Positions 46,219 to 57,662 of a stretch of DNA of 64,000 bases are shown here, in pieces. The stretch spans positions 248,001-312,000 of the forward strand of contig SKCR01018431.1 in NCBI GenBank assembly GCA_019454045.1, written 5' to 3'. The notes under the pieces were generated by a model that was not told the origin of the DNA, did no database searches, and saw only the letters and a list, made by a program, of their open reading frames with translations. The translations under genes were made by a program, and so were the position numbers. This DNA is from Zanthoxylum bungeanum. Taxonomy: Eukaryota; Streptophyta; Magnoliopsida; Sapindales; Rutaceae. Each line of letters starts with the position of its first letter. Positions within the stretch are counted from its first letter, which is position 1.

Positions 46219-46520
46219 TTCGCTAATTCCCAATTAGCGAATTTTCCGTTGCGTCGCAATTAAATGATTACGCCTTGCGAATTCACTATTCACGTCACTA
46301 ACGAATTAATTCCAAATTAACTCGTTCCCCCGAATTAAAATCCAATTTTAATTCCGCGTCGAAATCCAATTTCGTTTAATATATCGAATATATTAATTTA
46401 CCCGATTAATTCCAAATTAATCGTTTTCTCTCTTTAGATGATATTTTATCCCAGATAAAATATCTCCGTAATTAATCCCTGATTAATTTTCTCTCTCATC
46501 GAATTAATCCCAGATTAATT
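46219..46520. repeat. Hairpin ladder, reference copy (Copia-5 3' LTR)
   Basis: Nine consecutive inverted repeats with 3-nt spacers: TTCGCTAATT arms around CCC (46219-46241), AACGAATTAATT around CCA, 11 of 12 pairs (46300-46326), GAATTAAAAT around CCA (46332-46354), CGAAAT around CCA (46360-46374), TTAATATAT around CGA (46376-46396), CGATTAATT around CCA (46403-46423), GATATTTTATC around CCA (46440-46464), AATTAATC around CCT (46470-46488), and AATTAATC around CCA (46502-46520). Eight of the nine are perfect. Confidence 0.9.
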
Positions 46521-47571
46521 AAAGTGCGAGTCATACATCATTGGTGAATCATTGGGAAGCGAACCATGAGATCCCTGAATATGTTGGCAGTAAATACGGT
46601 CGTCGGACTATCCAAACACATAAGTACCAAGTACTACGTTTTACCGATTCACAAGACAAGGTTGGCTTCTAGCAAAGCGCCATGCCTACCCAATTCTCTG
46701 GAAATATCCTTACAGGAATATATGATCTATATTAGGTGTAGTATACATCGTATATTGTATGTCGATCCAGTATCGGATGGTCATGTGCTAGGCCTATGGC
46801 TGAAGTTGTGTCTGCCCCGTACGAAGCACATGTCGGATGTTTGGTAACTAGTCTCTATAATCGGATATACATGACCTAGTCATAATATCCCGATGGCTGT
46901 GCAGCACTTAAGAGCACTAATACCGTATCCTACATGACATCATCTCCACTATGACTAGAGTGATACTTTCGTCTTGACATCACACCCAATACTCTACGAT
47001 TCTCAATATACCCAGCATTGGCGTACACAGAACCGGTTAAAGCCCTGGACGACCTCAACCAAAGTATATTGATTGTCGTAAGTATTAGCGGTGCAAGTCT
47101 CGGGTTAAGACCAAATACACATACCCTGACATCGAACTCCCATAGACACATAGTCATACTACCAATGGGATTCCGATGGGGTCTATCCAGAGCGAAGCTG
47201 TTTCCCGTACCATCGGTGAAACACAACCTCCTATCGCACTTGCATAAGTATCCAATACTTAAATATATGAGAACTATGACGTTGTGCCCTCACAACGCGC
47301 ACAAGTGCAATACTAGTCTTTTACGCATTACCTATGTCCAATCTCGATAATACTCTGACTATGGATATTTAATGATTAATCATTCGTGGACTGATACTGT
47401 CTTATATCATCTCAATCCAGGAACTAATCACATGGACCTCTTATCATTTATATATCTAAGGTGATCTAATCACAAATAATAAGAGTGCAATTTCCTTGTC
47501 ATATAGTTAATTTGTACAACAACACCATGATCTGTACAAATAGTGACGCTATGGGTCATAATTATCGAACA

Positions 47572-47586
47572 ATCTCCCACTTGGCC
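47572..47586 (-). other. Polypurine tract of Copia-5
   Basis: The minus strand reads GGCCAAGTGGGAGAT just before the 3' LTR. This is the cleanest copy of the tract in the window. Confidence 0.8.
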
Positions 47587-48080
47587 TATAGCCAGTCACT
47601 CAAGTGTTTTACACCCGAACTATGTATGGTTCGCTCAAATTGCTGCGAAGAGGTTTTCTTCAGCGGATTTACATGATTATCATCTGATGCGATTTATTCG
47701 ATCATCACATCACCACGATGTATGATCCGAACGAATCAGATGAGTATCGAAGTATATATCTGGATCGTTGATGAGACCATTAATTCTTTAGCCTGTGCTG
47801 ACGGCTAGCTTAGCTGCTAACAGAACTATATCTAATCTAATTAGATTTATTATCGACCCACATGGCTTCAATTGCTGCCTCAGCTGCAGCAATTATCCGC
47901 ATTTGTTGTTTATTCGGTAACAGTATCTTGGTTGGAAGATTTCCAGCTCACTGTTCTGTTATTCAAACTTTATAGTACCGTTGTATTTATCGGTTTGGAA
48001 ACTTGCAGCAGTGATCCCAGTCACTTTATGTTCTCATTCTCCATTTTTTAAGATAACATCCTTAGTTCTCTAAGGTACTA
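47587..48080 (-). pseudogene. Copia-5 RNase H, decayed
   Basis: It is equivalent to the other RNase H remnants: the NPLTKAF position near 47645-47670 reads with changes, and EAAIEAMW lies at about 47855-47895. The frame is broken. A plus-strand frame (47543-47725) is a shadow. Confidence 0.65.
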
Positions 48081-49075
48081 AGTATGTTCTTAATGTCAAT
48101 CCGGTGACTATCACTTGGATTGGCCTGATTTTGACTCCATATGCTCAAAGCATATGAGACATCATGTCACGTACATTTTTCAATGTACAATTTCTCAGAG
48201 AGTGTTAACAACTCTAAATCTATCCCAGTAGATCTTTATTCCTAGAATAAAGGTTGTTACTCCTAAGAATTCTACGGAGAATTATCTCGAAAGCCAAGCT
48301 TTAGCCGATTGTTTTATGGGAATATCATTTCCAAGAAATGACATATATTATCATTATTTTATACAGGACATTCATTATCAGTGAGCTCCCACTAACCTTC
48401 TTATATAAATAAGAATCATTTTCGTTTTGAATTAAATCATACACTATTATGATTACATCAAAACGTTAGTTCCAAGAACCTAATGCTTGGTTCAATCCAA
48501 ACATGGATTGAATAACCCGCAAACCTTGTTTGCTTTTTTTAATACGATAAAATCATCAGGATGTTATAAACATCCTCCAAAAGGTTTCCGTTTAAGGAAA
48601 GCGATTTTGATCTTTAACTGACACATTTCATAAATGAAATATGCAATATTAACAAGCATTTATCCAAATGGATTTATTGTGGCAATTGGTAAAAGGTTGA
48701 ATCATAATCAACATAATGTTTATAACGATACCTTTCCGTTAAAGCCTAGCTTTATACGTTGATACGTTGCCAATCATGTATGTCTTCCTTGAAGACTTAT
48801 ATAGTACCAATAGGCATAATGCCTTGCGGTACATCAACTAGTATCCAATCATAGTTGTTATACATGGAATCCATTCGGACTTATGGCACTTTGCCATAAA
48901 AGGGAGTCGATACCTTGTATCACTTCCTAAAACGTAGTCGGTTTGTCTTCCTCAATAAGATTGACATATTTATGAGGTGACATCAGAAACCCATACCCCA
49001 GGTTGTTTTCTGATTCTCTCCAATCTATGCGGTTCTTGTGTATTCGAAGATTACTGGTATAATTTCATCCTTGAT
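48081..49075 (-). pseudogene. Copia-5 reverse transcriptase, decayed
   Basis: It retains a segment missing from Copia-3 and Copia-4 (48195-48290: 'agatctttattcctagaata' corresponds to the LGIKI region). The HPDDF/ANKVCGLFNP region lies at about 48500-48570 and the GYGFLMS/TYE segment at about 48920-49005. Stops and small deletions interrupt it, and the catalytic YVDD segment near 48340-48370 is not intact. Confidence 0.7.
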
Positions 49076-50060
49076 GAACTATTTGTGTTCCATTAAGGAC
49101 TTCGTGCCTTGAAAAGTATCACTCTGATTTTCATCGAGTTTTACTGTTCTCCCACTTACCACTGCATATCGGTATTCCTCTAAGGAAGACCGCATGGTGA
49201 ACAACAATTTAAATTGTTCTCTTGTGAGATGTATAAGTACTATACTTATGGTTTCCCATAGGATAACCTATAATTTGGCACTTATCCAATTTGGGTTTTA
49301 GTTTGGTATCATCCAAACATATGCCTTGCATTCCCAAATCTTCAGGAGTGTGAAACCCTGTTTCTTTCCCGTTCATATCCAATATGAATTCTGTCAAACA
49401 GATTTTTATGGAACCTTATTCTAAATAAGTTCTGCACTGTTAATGCATATCTGTTGAAGGAAAATGGTAGCTCAGAGCGACTCATGATAAACCTTATTAT
49501 CAAAAAATCTGGTTTCTCTATTCGGACACACCGTCAATTGACGTGTTCTGGGAGGAGTCCTCATTTGAAAGAATACTATACTCTTTCAAGTATTTGTGAA
49601 ACTTATTGCATAAGTATTTTCCATTACGGTCTTACCATGACGGTATAATACATTAGCCGATCTGTCTGTCTATTTCGTGTCGAAACTTTAAAATTTTTCG
49701 ATTTGTGTTCTTCAAAAGAAACACATAACCATAATGTGATGCCACATCCGTTAAGGTCACGAAATATTCATATCCACATCTAGCCTAGCTAGATATGGGC
49801 CCATTTACTTCACCATGAATAGGGCTAACAGATCGGTGGCACTTATACTATTACCAAGTAAATAGTGTTAGGTACTTTACCTAATAAACTAGATTCATAG
49901 ACTTTATTTGATGAGTCAAATTAGTCCTAGTACCCACTCTTCAAAAGTGTGGATATACGAGCCTTGCTTAATTGTTTCCCAGACAACAATGCCACAAACA
50001 AGTTTATTCTGATCAAATCAGTATGAGCTATTAGTTTGTCATATCATATGTTCGAGATTT
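49076..50060 (-). pseudogene. Copia-5 integrase region, decayed
   Basis: An open minus-strand piece at 49209-49397 reads EDLGMQGICLDDTKLKPKLDK, then IIGYPMGNHKYSTY, which is the C-terminal part of copia integrase. The core LLALF/VH equivalent lies near 49820 and the pre-integrase segment near 49960-50000. Frames are broken between these pieces. Confidence 0.7.
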
Positions 50061-50394
50061 TATTTATATTCAAAATATAAATACTGTTATTCACATCTAA
50101 TGTGTTTATCTCAATGTCATCTTTATATAATGAAACACTTTAGTGTTCTAGAATATAAAGGTTTATCCGCAACGGATTAAACACTGATATAGAGATAATG
50201 TTCCTAGTCAAACTAGTTACATTATAACAGTTTCCTAATATAGGTACATACTCGAAGGGTAGTTCCTAAACTTAGGTATCTACGGTCGAAACAGCGACTT
50301 TCGTCCCGTTTCTGATTCGTAGATGAATCTGAGCTTGAAGTCAGTATCCTACTCACAGCAGATTCTGAACATCAATACATATATTTTATGTACC

Positions 50395-50700
50395 ACACTA
50401 AGTATTTAAAATCTAATTTCAATACTAGTTGTGAACATAATTTTGACAAACATTCTTAAAGTCAGAGCCTAACCCTTTCTTTAATTCCTTCATGTCTGCC
50501 ATATCCAAACGGCAGTCACATTGGGATATGTCCTTTATCTTCCCAGAAGATTATAATGATTTTGCCTTTACCCTTTTTCAACATTTCAAAAGCCTTTGGC
50601 CAAGCCTTGGGTTTCTAAAATATCGAAGTAAGGGGCGCCTTGCGCTACTTGCCTAATTGCAAAGTTTGACTTTATCTCCTCGAGAATAGTCATTAATTCT
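50395..50700 (-). pseudogene. Copia-5 gag C-terminus and protease start, decayed
   Basis: It is equivalent to 17150-17480 but shortened: about 35 bp around 50518, which encode the zinc-knuckle neighbourhood in the others, are missing. The lysine-rich stretch and the tail before protease are recognisable. Confidence 0.5.
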
Positions 50701-53438
50701 CCAAGAATTATTAATTGCAATTTAATACTTCTTAAATCTAAACATAAATTTATGACAAGTATGTCGGATTAAGCACTAAAGTCATCATCACATAAATCTT
50801 CCAAAGATTATGCTCTACTATTTGCTTAATTCTGGGCTTAGGCATAATAGGTTATTTTAGCAAATAAAGTAACTTATTATTTATATCCATGACCATCCTG
50901 AAATTTAATTCCCAATTTGAAAATTAAACCATTTAAAATATTTTAATCCAAGATTATATTTTAAATGTCAAACTTTCAATATTATTTTGATTTCAATAGT
51001 CCAACTATTTAATCAATTATTTTAGGTACTATTTATTATAATGATTACAATAGTCCAAATATTTAATCAACTATAATTTTAATTCAATTATATTGATTAC
51101 TATAATCCAATTATAAAATCAACTATTTTATTGAATTTGTTTGAATATAGTCCAACTATATTAATTAAAACAACATTAAATATTAGTCCAACTAATACTT
51201 TTAATTATTTGACGAATGATATTTGTTTGAGCGCGTATGGCGAGTAATTGAACGAATATTGCAAATTCAATTCTTGCCTCCCACTATTTTTCGGCGAGCC
51301 TCTAACCCTCTGTCGAGTACTCGGGAAACCGTGTTTCCTCGTGGGCTAGGATCCCGTTAAATGTCACACAATCTTAACTTTGGCCAACAAATTGTATGAT
51401 AATTAACTAGGTAGATCTCTAAGATCAATTGGATCCAATCCAATTCCTAAATCCAGTAGGTTGACATCCTAGTCCGAAACATATATCTGATATATGCCTA
51501 CATATCCAATATGTACCCTAACCTTTTTCCTCTGAATCAACTAAGCCTTGGCTTTGGCAAAACAAACCTAGTGATCCCAGTCAAGCGCGACCCATTGACC
51601 ATGGAAAGCTTCGTAATCAATGTCGAGTGTCAAGAAGTGGTCTTGACTTTGGCCAACAAACCCCAACTTGGACAAGACACCGATATGGAACAAAACTCTC
51701 ATTATTCAAGCACATCTTTGACGGACAAAGGGCTTGACTTTGGCCAACAACCCAATGCCAGTCTCGGATCTTGAGTAAGAATCACTCAATAGAAGGAAAA
51801 ACGCTTGATATTAATTGAGGGTTTTTCGCGTGCAAATTGGCTACCAATTTATTATCTTTGTTAAGGTCTCATCATCATACACCCTTAAACATGCATTCTA
51901 AACACATAATAAAGCACATATGAAAATAAATAATAATGATATGCGGATGGATACTTAACACATTGATCCTAGATCAAATCTCTCTCTTTCTCTCTCAAGC
52001 TAGCACTTGTATTACTTCTACCCATTACATTACACTTCTAAAGAAACCTCATTTACATTGAGGGGAATAGGTGAGAAGAGAATACAAAGAATATGGAGGT
52101 GATAAGGCTAGACACGCAGGTCCAATTTAATAAATCGAATTTATTACAACAATTTCCAAAATTGCCCCCACCCGACTAATATCCATCTGATATACATTAT
52201 TCATTCATCACAACCATGTATTCACACAAGCATGTTATCAATCAATCTAATCAAATTAATTAATTTGATAATTAGTGATCATCCAATGTTCAAACAACGA
52301 TTTGATTTTGCGCGAGTCAAACTCGTTTTGCGAATAAGTACTCAAAGTACGAATTCTCGAATTAAATTAAACTACAACATTAAATCCAATTTAATATGTA
52401 TTTATTACTAATTGGCTATTCAATTCCAAATTAAATATCACACTTTATTAATAAACCTTTTACGACTTAAATTCCAAATTTAATCGCTACGGGTCTCAAA
52501 ACCTGATTAACGTCCAACGTCAATTTAATTCAAGTCCAATGGGCTTTCAATTAATTTCTTTAAGGCATGGGCTTCGGCAACCAAAGCCCAATCAAGGAGT
52601 TACCCCATAAGCCTAGAAATCAATTTCGGCCTATTAGGCCCAATTAAACTTTAAAGGTTCATTAAGTCGTATTTGGGCTTTATGGAAGCAGTTTTGGGCC
52701 CAATTAGATCCAATCCAATTTGCCTAAACCCAACTTTGTACAACAAAGCCCATTAAGCCCATTTACAACATTAAAAGCCCAAATCCAATTTTAAGGCCCA
52801 AATAATTAAATTACCAAATTCCAAATTTCCAATTTAATTACTAAAGTGCATAACATGATTGATTACCCAAATTAACATTTTTAAAACACAAATTTGTCCA
52901 ATTAATCATGTCTATCATCATCATCACATGTCTAACACATTGATGAAAAATCAAACCCAATTACATGCTTAATGTGTCTCGGCCAAGGGGAATAATTTTG
53001 TCCGATTCGAATTCAATCCAATTAATTCTACAATCGACACTAAATTAACATCCCGAATGATTTCCAATCCATCCAATGATCAAAAATCAAAAACACCAAG
53101 ACATTAGGGTATCATGTTGCATTCGGCCAAGGTAAGTTTTTGGGGATTTTTGTTCAATTCAAAATCAATTCAATTAATTTCAAATTAACATTATCCATTA
53201 TGATTCCAACTCATCCAATGAATCAAAATCAAAAAATTCCAAGAATTCCAAAACCCTATTATATTCGGCCAAGGCAACATATTTGGGGAAAAATTGTTCC
53301 AAACTCATTTTCAACAAATTGATCCAATCAATCTTCAATTAAACATATATTAAGCATATTAAATCATCCAATTTCATCAAACATGCTCAAAATCAAATTT
53401 ACCCAATTTTAGCCCTAAAAATTTCATGCTTGAACTTA
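50701..53438 (-). other. Copia-5 leader with conserved antisense frame
   Basis: Same layout as the other leaders. The antisense frame (51511-51774, plus) is open with ESFVINV, VLTLANK and DKGLDFGQQ. The sense frame is not long here. TTGGCCAA motifs occur at about 51381, 51650 and 51741. A 'gggccc/ggccca'-rich stretch lies at 52510-52800. Confidence 0.55.
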
Positions 53439-53451
53439 GGCTCTGATACCA
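53439..53451 (-). other. Primer-binding site of Copia-5
   Basis: TGGTATCAGAGCC on the minus strand, 13 bases complementary to initiator-Met tRNA, one base from the 5' LTR. Confidence 0.93.
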
Positions 53452-53452
53452 T

Positions 53453-55540
53453 TGTTGGTTTCTAAATTAGGTCCCAAGATCATAACAAGCATGAAAATAA
53501 TGTGTGAATACGTCAAAGGAGATATCGGAATACTCACATCGATCGGTTGAGATGATTTGATGAAGAACAAAATCAATTTTTTCCCTTTGACAGTCACGCC
53601 CACTGCAGCAGTCCACTGCCTCAATTTTCAGATTTTGCTTCATTATTTTGAGCTTCGAACTTGCGTCAAACGGTACCCGGCTCGTGGGTGGGTTTCTCTA
53701 TCACTTTCGTATAACTTCTAAGTGTGCTAGCACCATGATTTTTTCCACAAAAATCATCCAAAATGGCCTCCCATTCACGTGGTATAGGAGCTGAACCAGA
53801 AGCATAAAATGCTTCAAATGGGCGTGAGTTTCTTTGGAGAAGAAAGAGAAGAAAATGAGAGATAAATATTGATTTGGTAAAACAAATGTTATATATATAT
53901 TTTGTAATTGATTTACAATAAATCATATACAAAAGATGCTTTCAAAAAGTCAAACTAATATATATAACAATTTATTCCAATCATGCTTTCAAAAGTACTT
54001 TACAACAACTTCAATCAACTATTCACATCAACTCACTTTAATAAAGTGACTACATGTCAAGTCACATCACTCAAAGTGACAAGTGATTTGACGCTTGATG
54101 CGACTAATGAATTGACGCTTGATGTGACTTGCGTGCCGCACTCGAATTCGAAATGTGAATGCGCTCGCAATCACTCTCGGGCTCGGGTTCGCTAATTCCC
54201 AATTAGCGAATTTTTCGTTGCGTCACAATTAAATGATTACGCCAAGTGAATTCACTATTCACGTCGCTAAAGAATTAATTCCAAATTAACTCGTTCGCCC
54301 GAATTAAAATCCAATTTTAATTCCACGTCGAAATCCAATTTCGTTTAATATATCAAATATATTAATTTACCCGATTAATTCCAAATTAATCATTGTCTCT
54401 CTTTAGATGATATTTTATCCCAGATAAAATATCTCCGTAATTAATCCTAGATTAATTTTCTCTCTTATCGAATTAATCCCAAATTAATTAAAGTGCGAGT
54501 CATACATAATTGGTGAATCATTGGGAAGTGACCCATGAGATCCCCGAATATGTTGGCAGAAAATACGGTCGTCGGACTATCCAAACACGTAAGTACCAAG
54601 TACTACGTTTCACCGATTCACAAGACAAGGTTGGCTTCTAGCAAAGCGCCATGCCTACCCAATTCTCCGGAAATATCCTTACAGGAATATATGATCTATA
54701 TCAGGCGCAATATACATCGTATATTGTATGTCGATCCAGTATCGGATGGTCACATGCTAGGCCTGGGGCTGGAGTTGTGTCTGCCCTGTACGAAGCACAT
54801 GTCGGATGTCAAGTAACTAGTCTCTATAATCGGATATACATGACCTAGTCATAATATCCCGATGGCTGCGCAGCACTTAAGAGCACTAATACCGTATCCT
54901 ACGTGACATCATATCCACTATGACTGGAGTAATACTTCCGTCTTGACATCACACCCAATATTCTACGATTCTCAATATACCCAGCATTGGCGTACACAGA
55001 ACAGGTTAAAGCCCTGGACGACCTCAACCAAAGTATATTGATTATCGTAAGTATTAGTGGTGCAAGTCTCAGGTTAATACCAAATACACCTACCCTGACG
55101 TCGGACTCCCATAGACACATAGTCATACTACCAATGGGATTCCGATGGGGTCTATCCAGAGCGAAGCTGTTTCCCGTACCATCGGTGAAACAAAACCTCC
55201 TATCGCACTTGCATAAGTATCCAATACTTAAATATATGAGAACTATGTCGTTGTGCCCTCACAACGCGCACAAGTGCAATACTAGTCTTTTACGCATTTC
55301 CGATGTCCAATCTCGATAATACTCTGACTAGGGATATTTAATGATTAATCCTTCGTGGACTGATACTGTCTTATATCATCTCAATCCAGGAACTAATCAC
55401 ATGGACCTCTTTTCATTTATACATCTAAGGTGATCTAATCACAAATAATAAGAGTGCAATTTCCTTGTCATATAGTTAATTTGTACAACAACATCATGAT
55501 CGGTACAAATAGTGACGCTATGGGTCATAATTGTCCAACA
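53453..55540 (-). repeat. Copia-5 5' LTR (2,088 bp)
   Basis: It begins TGTTGGTTTCTAAATTAGG and ends GTCCAACA. It is very similar to the 3' LTR. It has two 24-bp units (54076-54123), which explains most of the length difference. A TATA-like run lies at 53890-53902. Confidence 0.92.
54188..54489. repeat. Hairpin ladder in Copia-5 5' LTR
   Basis: The same nine rungs as 46219-46520. The last rung has one change (AATTAATC against AATTAATT, from 'cccaaattaatt') and the TTAATATAT rung has one change; the others remain paired. Confidence 0.85.
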
Positions 55541-55545
55541 CTCAC
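55541..55545. other. Target-site duplication of Copia-5, right copy
   Basis: CTCAC, identical to 45505-45509. Confidence 0.9.
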
Positions 55546-56300
55546 ATCTATCGGAAGCCTTCACGAGTAATCCTGATTCCTTGTTTCTTCTACCTTATGG
55601 CTGCCCTTGGTTATTCGAGGAACTCGCTATCCTTACGAGGTGCTTAGGAGCAATTAGATATGTTTGGAAGGATTTTCTGAGAAGGAATGGAACTTCACTT
55701 GAGGGAAAGGAACTCTGCTTAGATCTACTTGGCATTCCACTCTTGTTTAGGCTTGCTATATTCTTCTTCACTATTCCAAGTTCTGATGTTTTCTATCTTA
55801 TCTCATTCTATGGTTTTATCTCTTTACTACCTTTGGTATCTTTAATCGTCTGTACCTTACTTTTCTTTTTTAGCTTTCTCTTTCTCTTTCTACTTCCTTA
55901 GGTGGTTACTCTTGGAACTTACTATCACTTTTTGTCTCTTTATCATTCTTTATCTCTGACTATCTAAACATCTATACCTTCTTTATTACCTTTTAGTAAC
56001 ATTTTCTTCCCACTCTCTGGGTAACTTTTCTTAGGGTTTTATATCTCGTTTGTACTCCTGGTAATAGATTAAGATGACTTCAGGGGAAATTCTTAACATG
56101 AGTCTAAAATGTAGTGGTTTTCGTAAGGAATACTATTCGAATAATCTGATAAAGCTTACTAACCTGTCTGTAGAACTTTGAGGACGTACTCGAGGATCAG
56201 ATACTGGAGAGGTAGTACCTCGCACATTAGTATCCCGGACATACTGCGTATACCAGTCCCTATCATTCTGCCCACTGCAGTCACTGAATCCCTAGACCAT
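55546..56300 (-). other. Gypsy-2 interior, 5' part, no recognised coding region
   Basis: Leader of Gypsy-2 in the element's sense. It is purine-rich on the minus strand (many 'agaaag' words near 55855-55895). A 129-codon plus frame (55512-55901) spans the Copia-5 boundary and is rich in F and L, so it is not a gene. No gag start was recognised downstream of the primer-binding site. Confidence 0.5.
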
Positions 56301-56312
56301 GCTCTGATACCA
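56301..56312 (-). other. Primer-binding site of Gypsy-2
   Basis: TGGTATCAGAGC on the minus strand, five bases (taagc) from the LTR. Initiator-Met tRNA priming is common in plant gypsy elements. Confidence 0.88.
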
Positions 56313-56317
56313 TAAGC

Positions 56318-57662
56318 TGTAACATCCCCAATTCGGGAGATGTTACCGACATGGGATAGACCGTACTAACCCCAAAAGCCTCGGACTCTGCCAACTGCCA
56401 CTCAATTATTAATACTCTTTCTAAAATTATATGTATATCAATCGTGTGGGACCGTAGCCCAAACTTAACAACTCAATACACAAACTCTACTCCAATACTG
56501 TATACATACCAACACATGTTTCTACAATGACTACACATATCTCAATTACCAATATAAGATTTTTATTTGATTCTGACTGACTCCAACTAGACTTTTACTA
56601 TTTGACATGGACTGGTAGACTCCAAACCCTAGTGACTGCATCAGTATCCATCCTCCGAGAAAACCTGCAACCACAGAAAACTGGGAGTGGGGTGGGGGTT
56701 AGATCGTCGTACGATCTAAGTGAGTGGACATAAAACATATATACTAATATCAAAACACTTAGTTCTAAAACCAAAGTGCTAGAAGAACTATTTATATGAA
56801 AACTCTTTTGTAATACTACGTCTGAAATATTCTTTATAAAACTCACCTTTCAGGAAACTGCATTTGAAGCTCTGGTTTCTGAAAACTATTTCTAAAATCA
56901 TATTTTCTGAAAGCTGTATACTAAAAATCTGGAATCTGAAACTAGTCTGTATCTGAAAAACTTGACGCATGGGGGCGTTACATATCGTCGTCCCCCCATA
57001 TGCATATCTTGAGCCAGAAATGCAAAACCATGACTTTGAGGCGTTACGTATCGCCGTCCCCCAAAGCATGCCACTTCTGTCCCTGAAACTAGTGGTCTTG
57101 GGGTGTTACGTATTGCCGTCCCCCAAGAACAAACTAGAACTGGGGGTGCGAATCTATGCTACCATCCAAGCTCTGAAACTAGGGTCTATGGCCATTACGT
57201 ATCGCCGTCCCCCTAGCCCTGAACTAGGATCTGAGGGTGTTACGTATCGCCGTCCCCTCAGTCCTCTACATGCATATGTTTTCTGTCTGTCAATTCCATC
57301 TCGGTATAAGTTCCATACTGGGGTGGGTTTTTCCCCTATGCCCCGAAAAACATAAAAAAATTATATTTTGAAATCTCAAACTGTACAAAATATTTTCTTT
57401 TCAAAATAATCATCATAAGAATATCAACTGTATTAAAAATTCCAGCTAACGCCCTATAACATAAAAGTAAGTCTTTCATTAAAGAAATAAAATGAAAAAA
57501 TCAATTTAAAGAAGAATAGTCCACTCACCGTTTTTGGAATCTGGCTGGTACTGGATCCTTTATCGAAGAGAGTTGCGATTCATGTGGATAATCTATGATT
57601 GGGAACTTGATTAGTATATAAGTAGTAAAATAAACCTTGATACTTAACTAAGCTTAACTTAC
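56318..57662 (-). repeat. Gypsy-2 5' LTR, cut by Tat-2
   Basis: It begins TGTAACATCCCCAATTCGGG. From 'aagcctc' it follows the 3' LTR (39875 onward) closely to 'ctaagcttaac' at 57658, where Tat-2 starts. About 1.1 kb of this LTR is therefore expected to the right of Tat-2, outside the window. Confidence 0.85.
56967..57261 (-). repeat. Five stem-loop units in Gypsy-2 5' LTR
   Basis: Same five units as the 3' LTR. Unit 3 (CTTGGGG/CCCCAAG) and unit 5 (CTGAGGG/CCCTCAG) are perfectly paired here, while in the other LTR they are less so. Unit 4 has decayed (CTATGG against CCCCTAG). Confidence 0.8.

Larger units (their letters stand above)
45510..47571 (-). repeat. Copia-5 3' LTR (2,062 bp)
   Basis: It begins TGTTGGTTTCTAAATTAGG and ends 'attatcgaaca' (the other copies read 'gtccaaca'). 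It has one 24-bp 'tttgacgcttgat' unit at 46131-46154 against two in the 5' LTR. A TATATATATATT run at 45945-45956 may be the promoter TATA element on the minus strand. Confidence 0.9.
45510..55540 (-). mobile_element. Copia-5, complete but dead Ty1/copia retrotransposon (10,031 bp)
   Basis: The most intact layout of the family here. Both LTRs are near full length (2,062 and 2,088 bp), the primer-binding and polypurine sites are perfect or nearly so, and the 5-bp duplication is CTCAC. It lies in the Gypsy-2 interior. RNase H, reverse transcriptase, integrase and gag/protease remnants follow in minus orientation, all with stops. The two LTRs look closely alike by eye, which suggests a fairly recent insertion. 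It is the natural reference copy for the hairpin ladder. Confidence 0.92.
39875..57662 (-). mobile_element. Gypsy-2, non-coding Ty3/gypsy-type element (interrupted by Copia-5, cut by Tat-2)
   Basis: On the minus strand the 3' LTR is 39875-42293, the interior is 42294-45509 plus 55546-56317, and the 5' LTR starts at 56318 and is cut at 57662 by Tat-2. An initiator-Met primer-binding site and a polypurine tract are present. The interior without Copia-5 is about 4.0 kb and shows no gag, protease, reverse transcriptase or integrase, so it looks like a large non-autonomous derivative that would need enzymes from elsewhere. It appears inserted in LTR-H. The missing part of the 5' LTR should lie beyond the right edge. 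Confidence 0.75.

Noticed and set aside
55512..55901. 129-codon plus frame
   Set aside because: It starts in the Copia-5 LTR and crosses the insertion junction into Gypsy-2, so it cannot be an ancestral gene.
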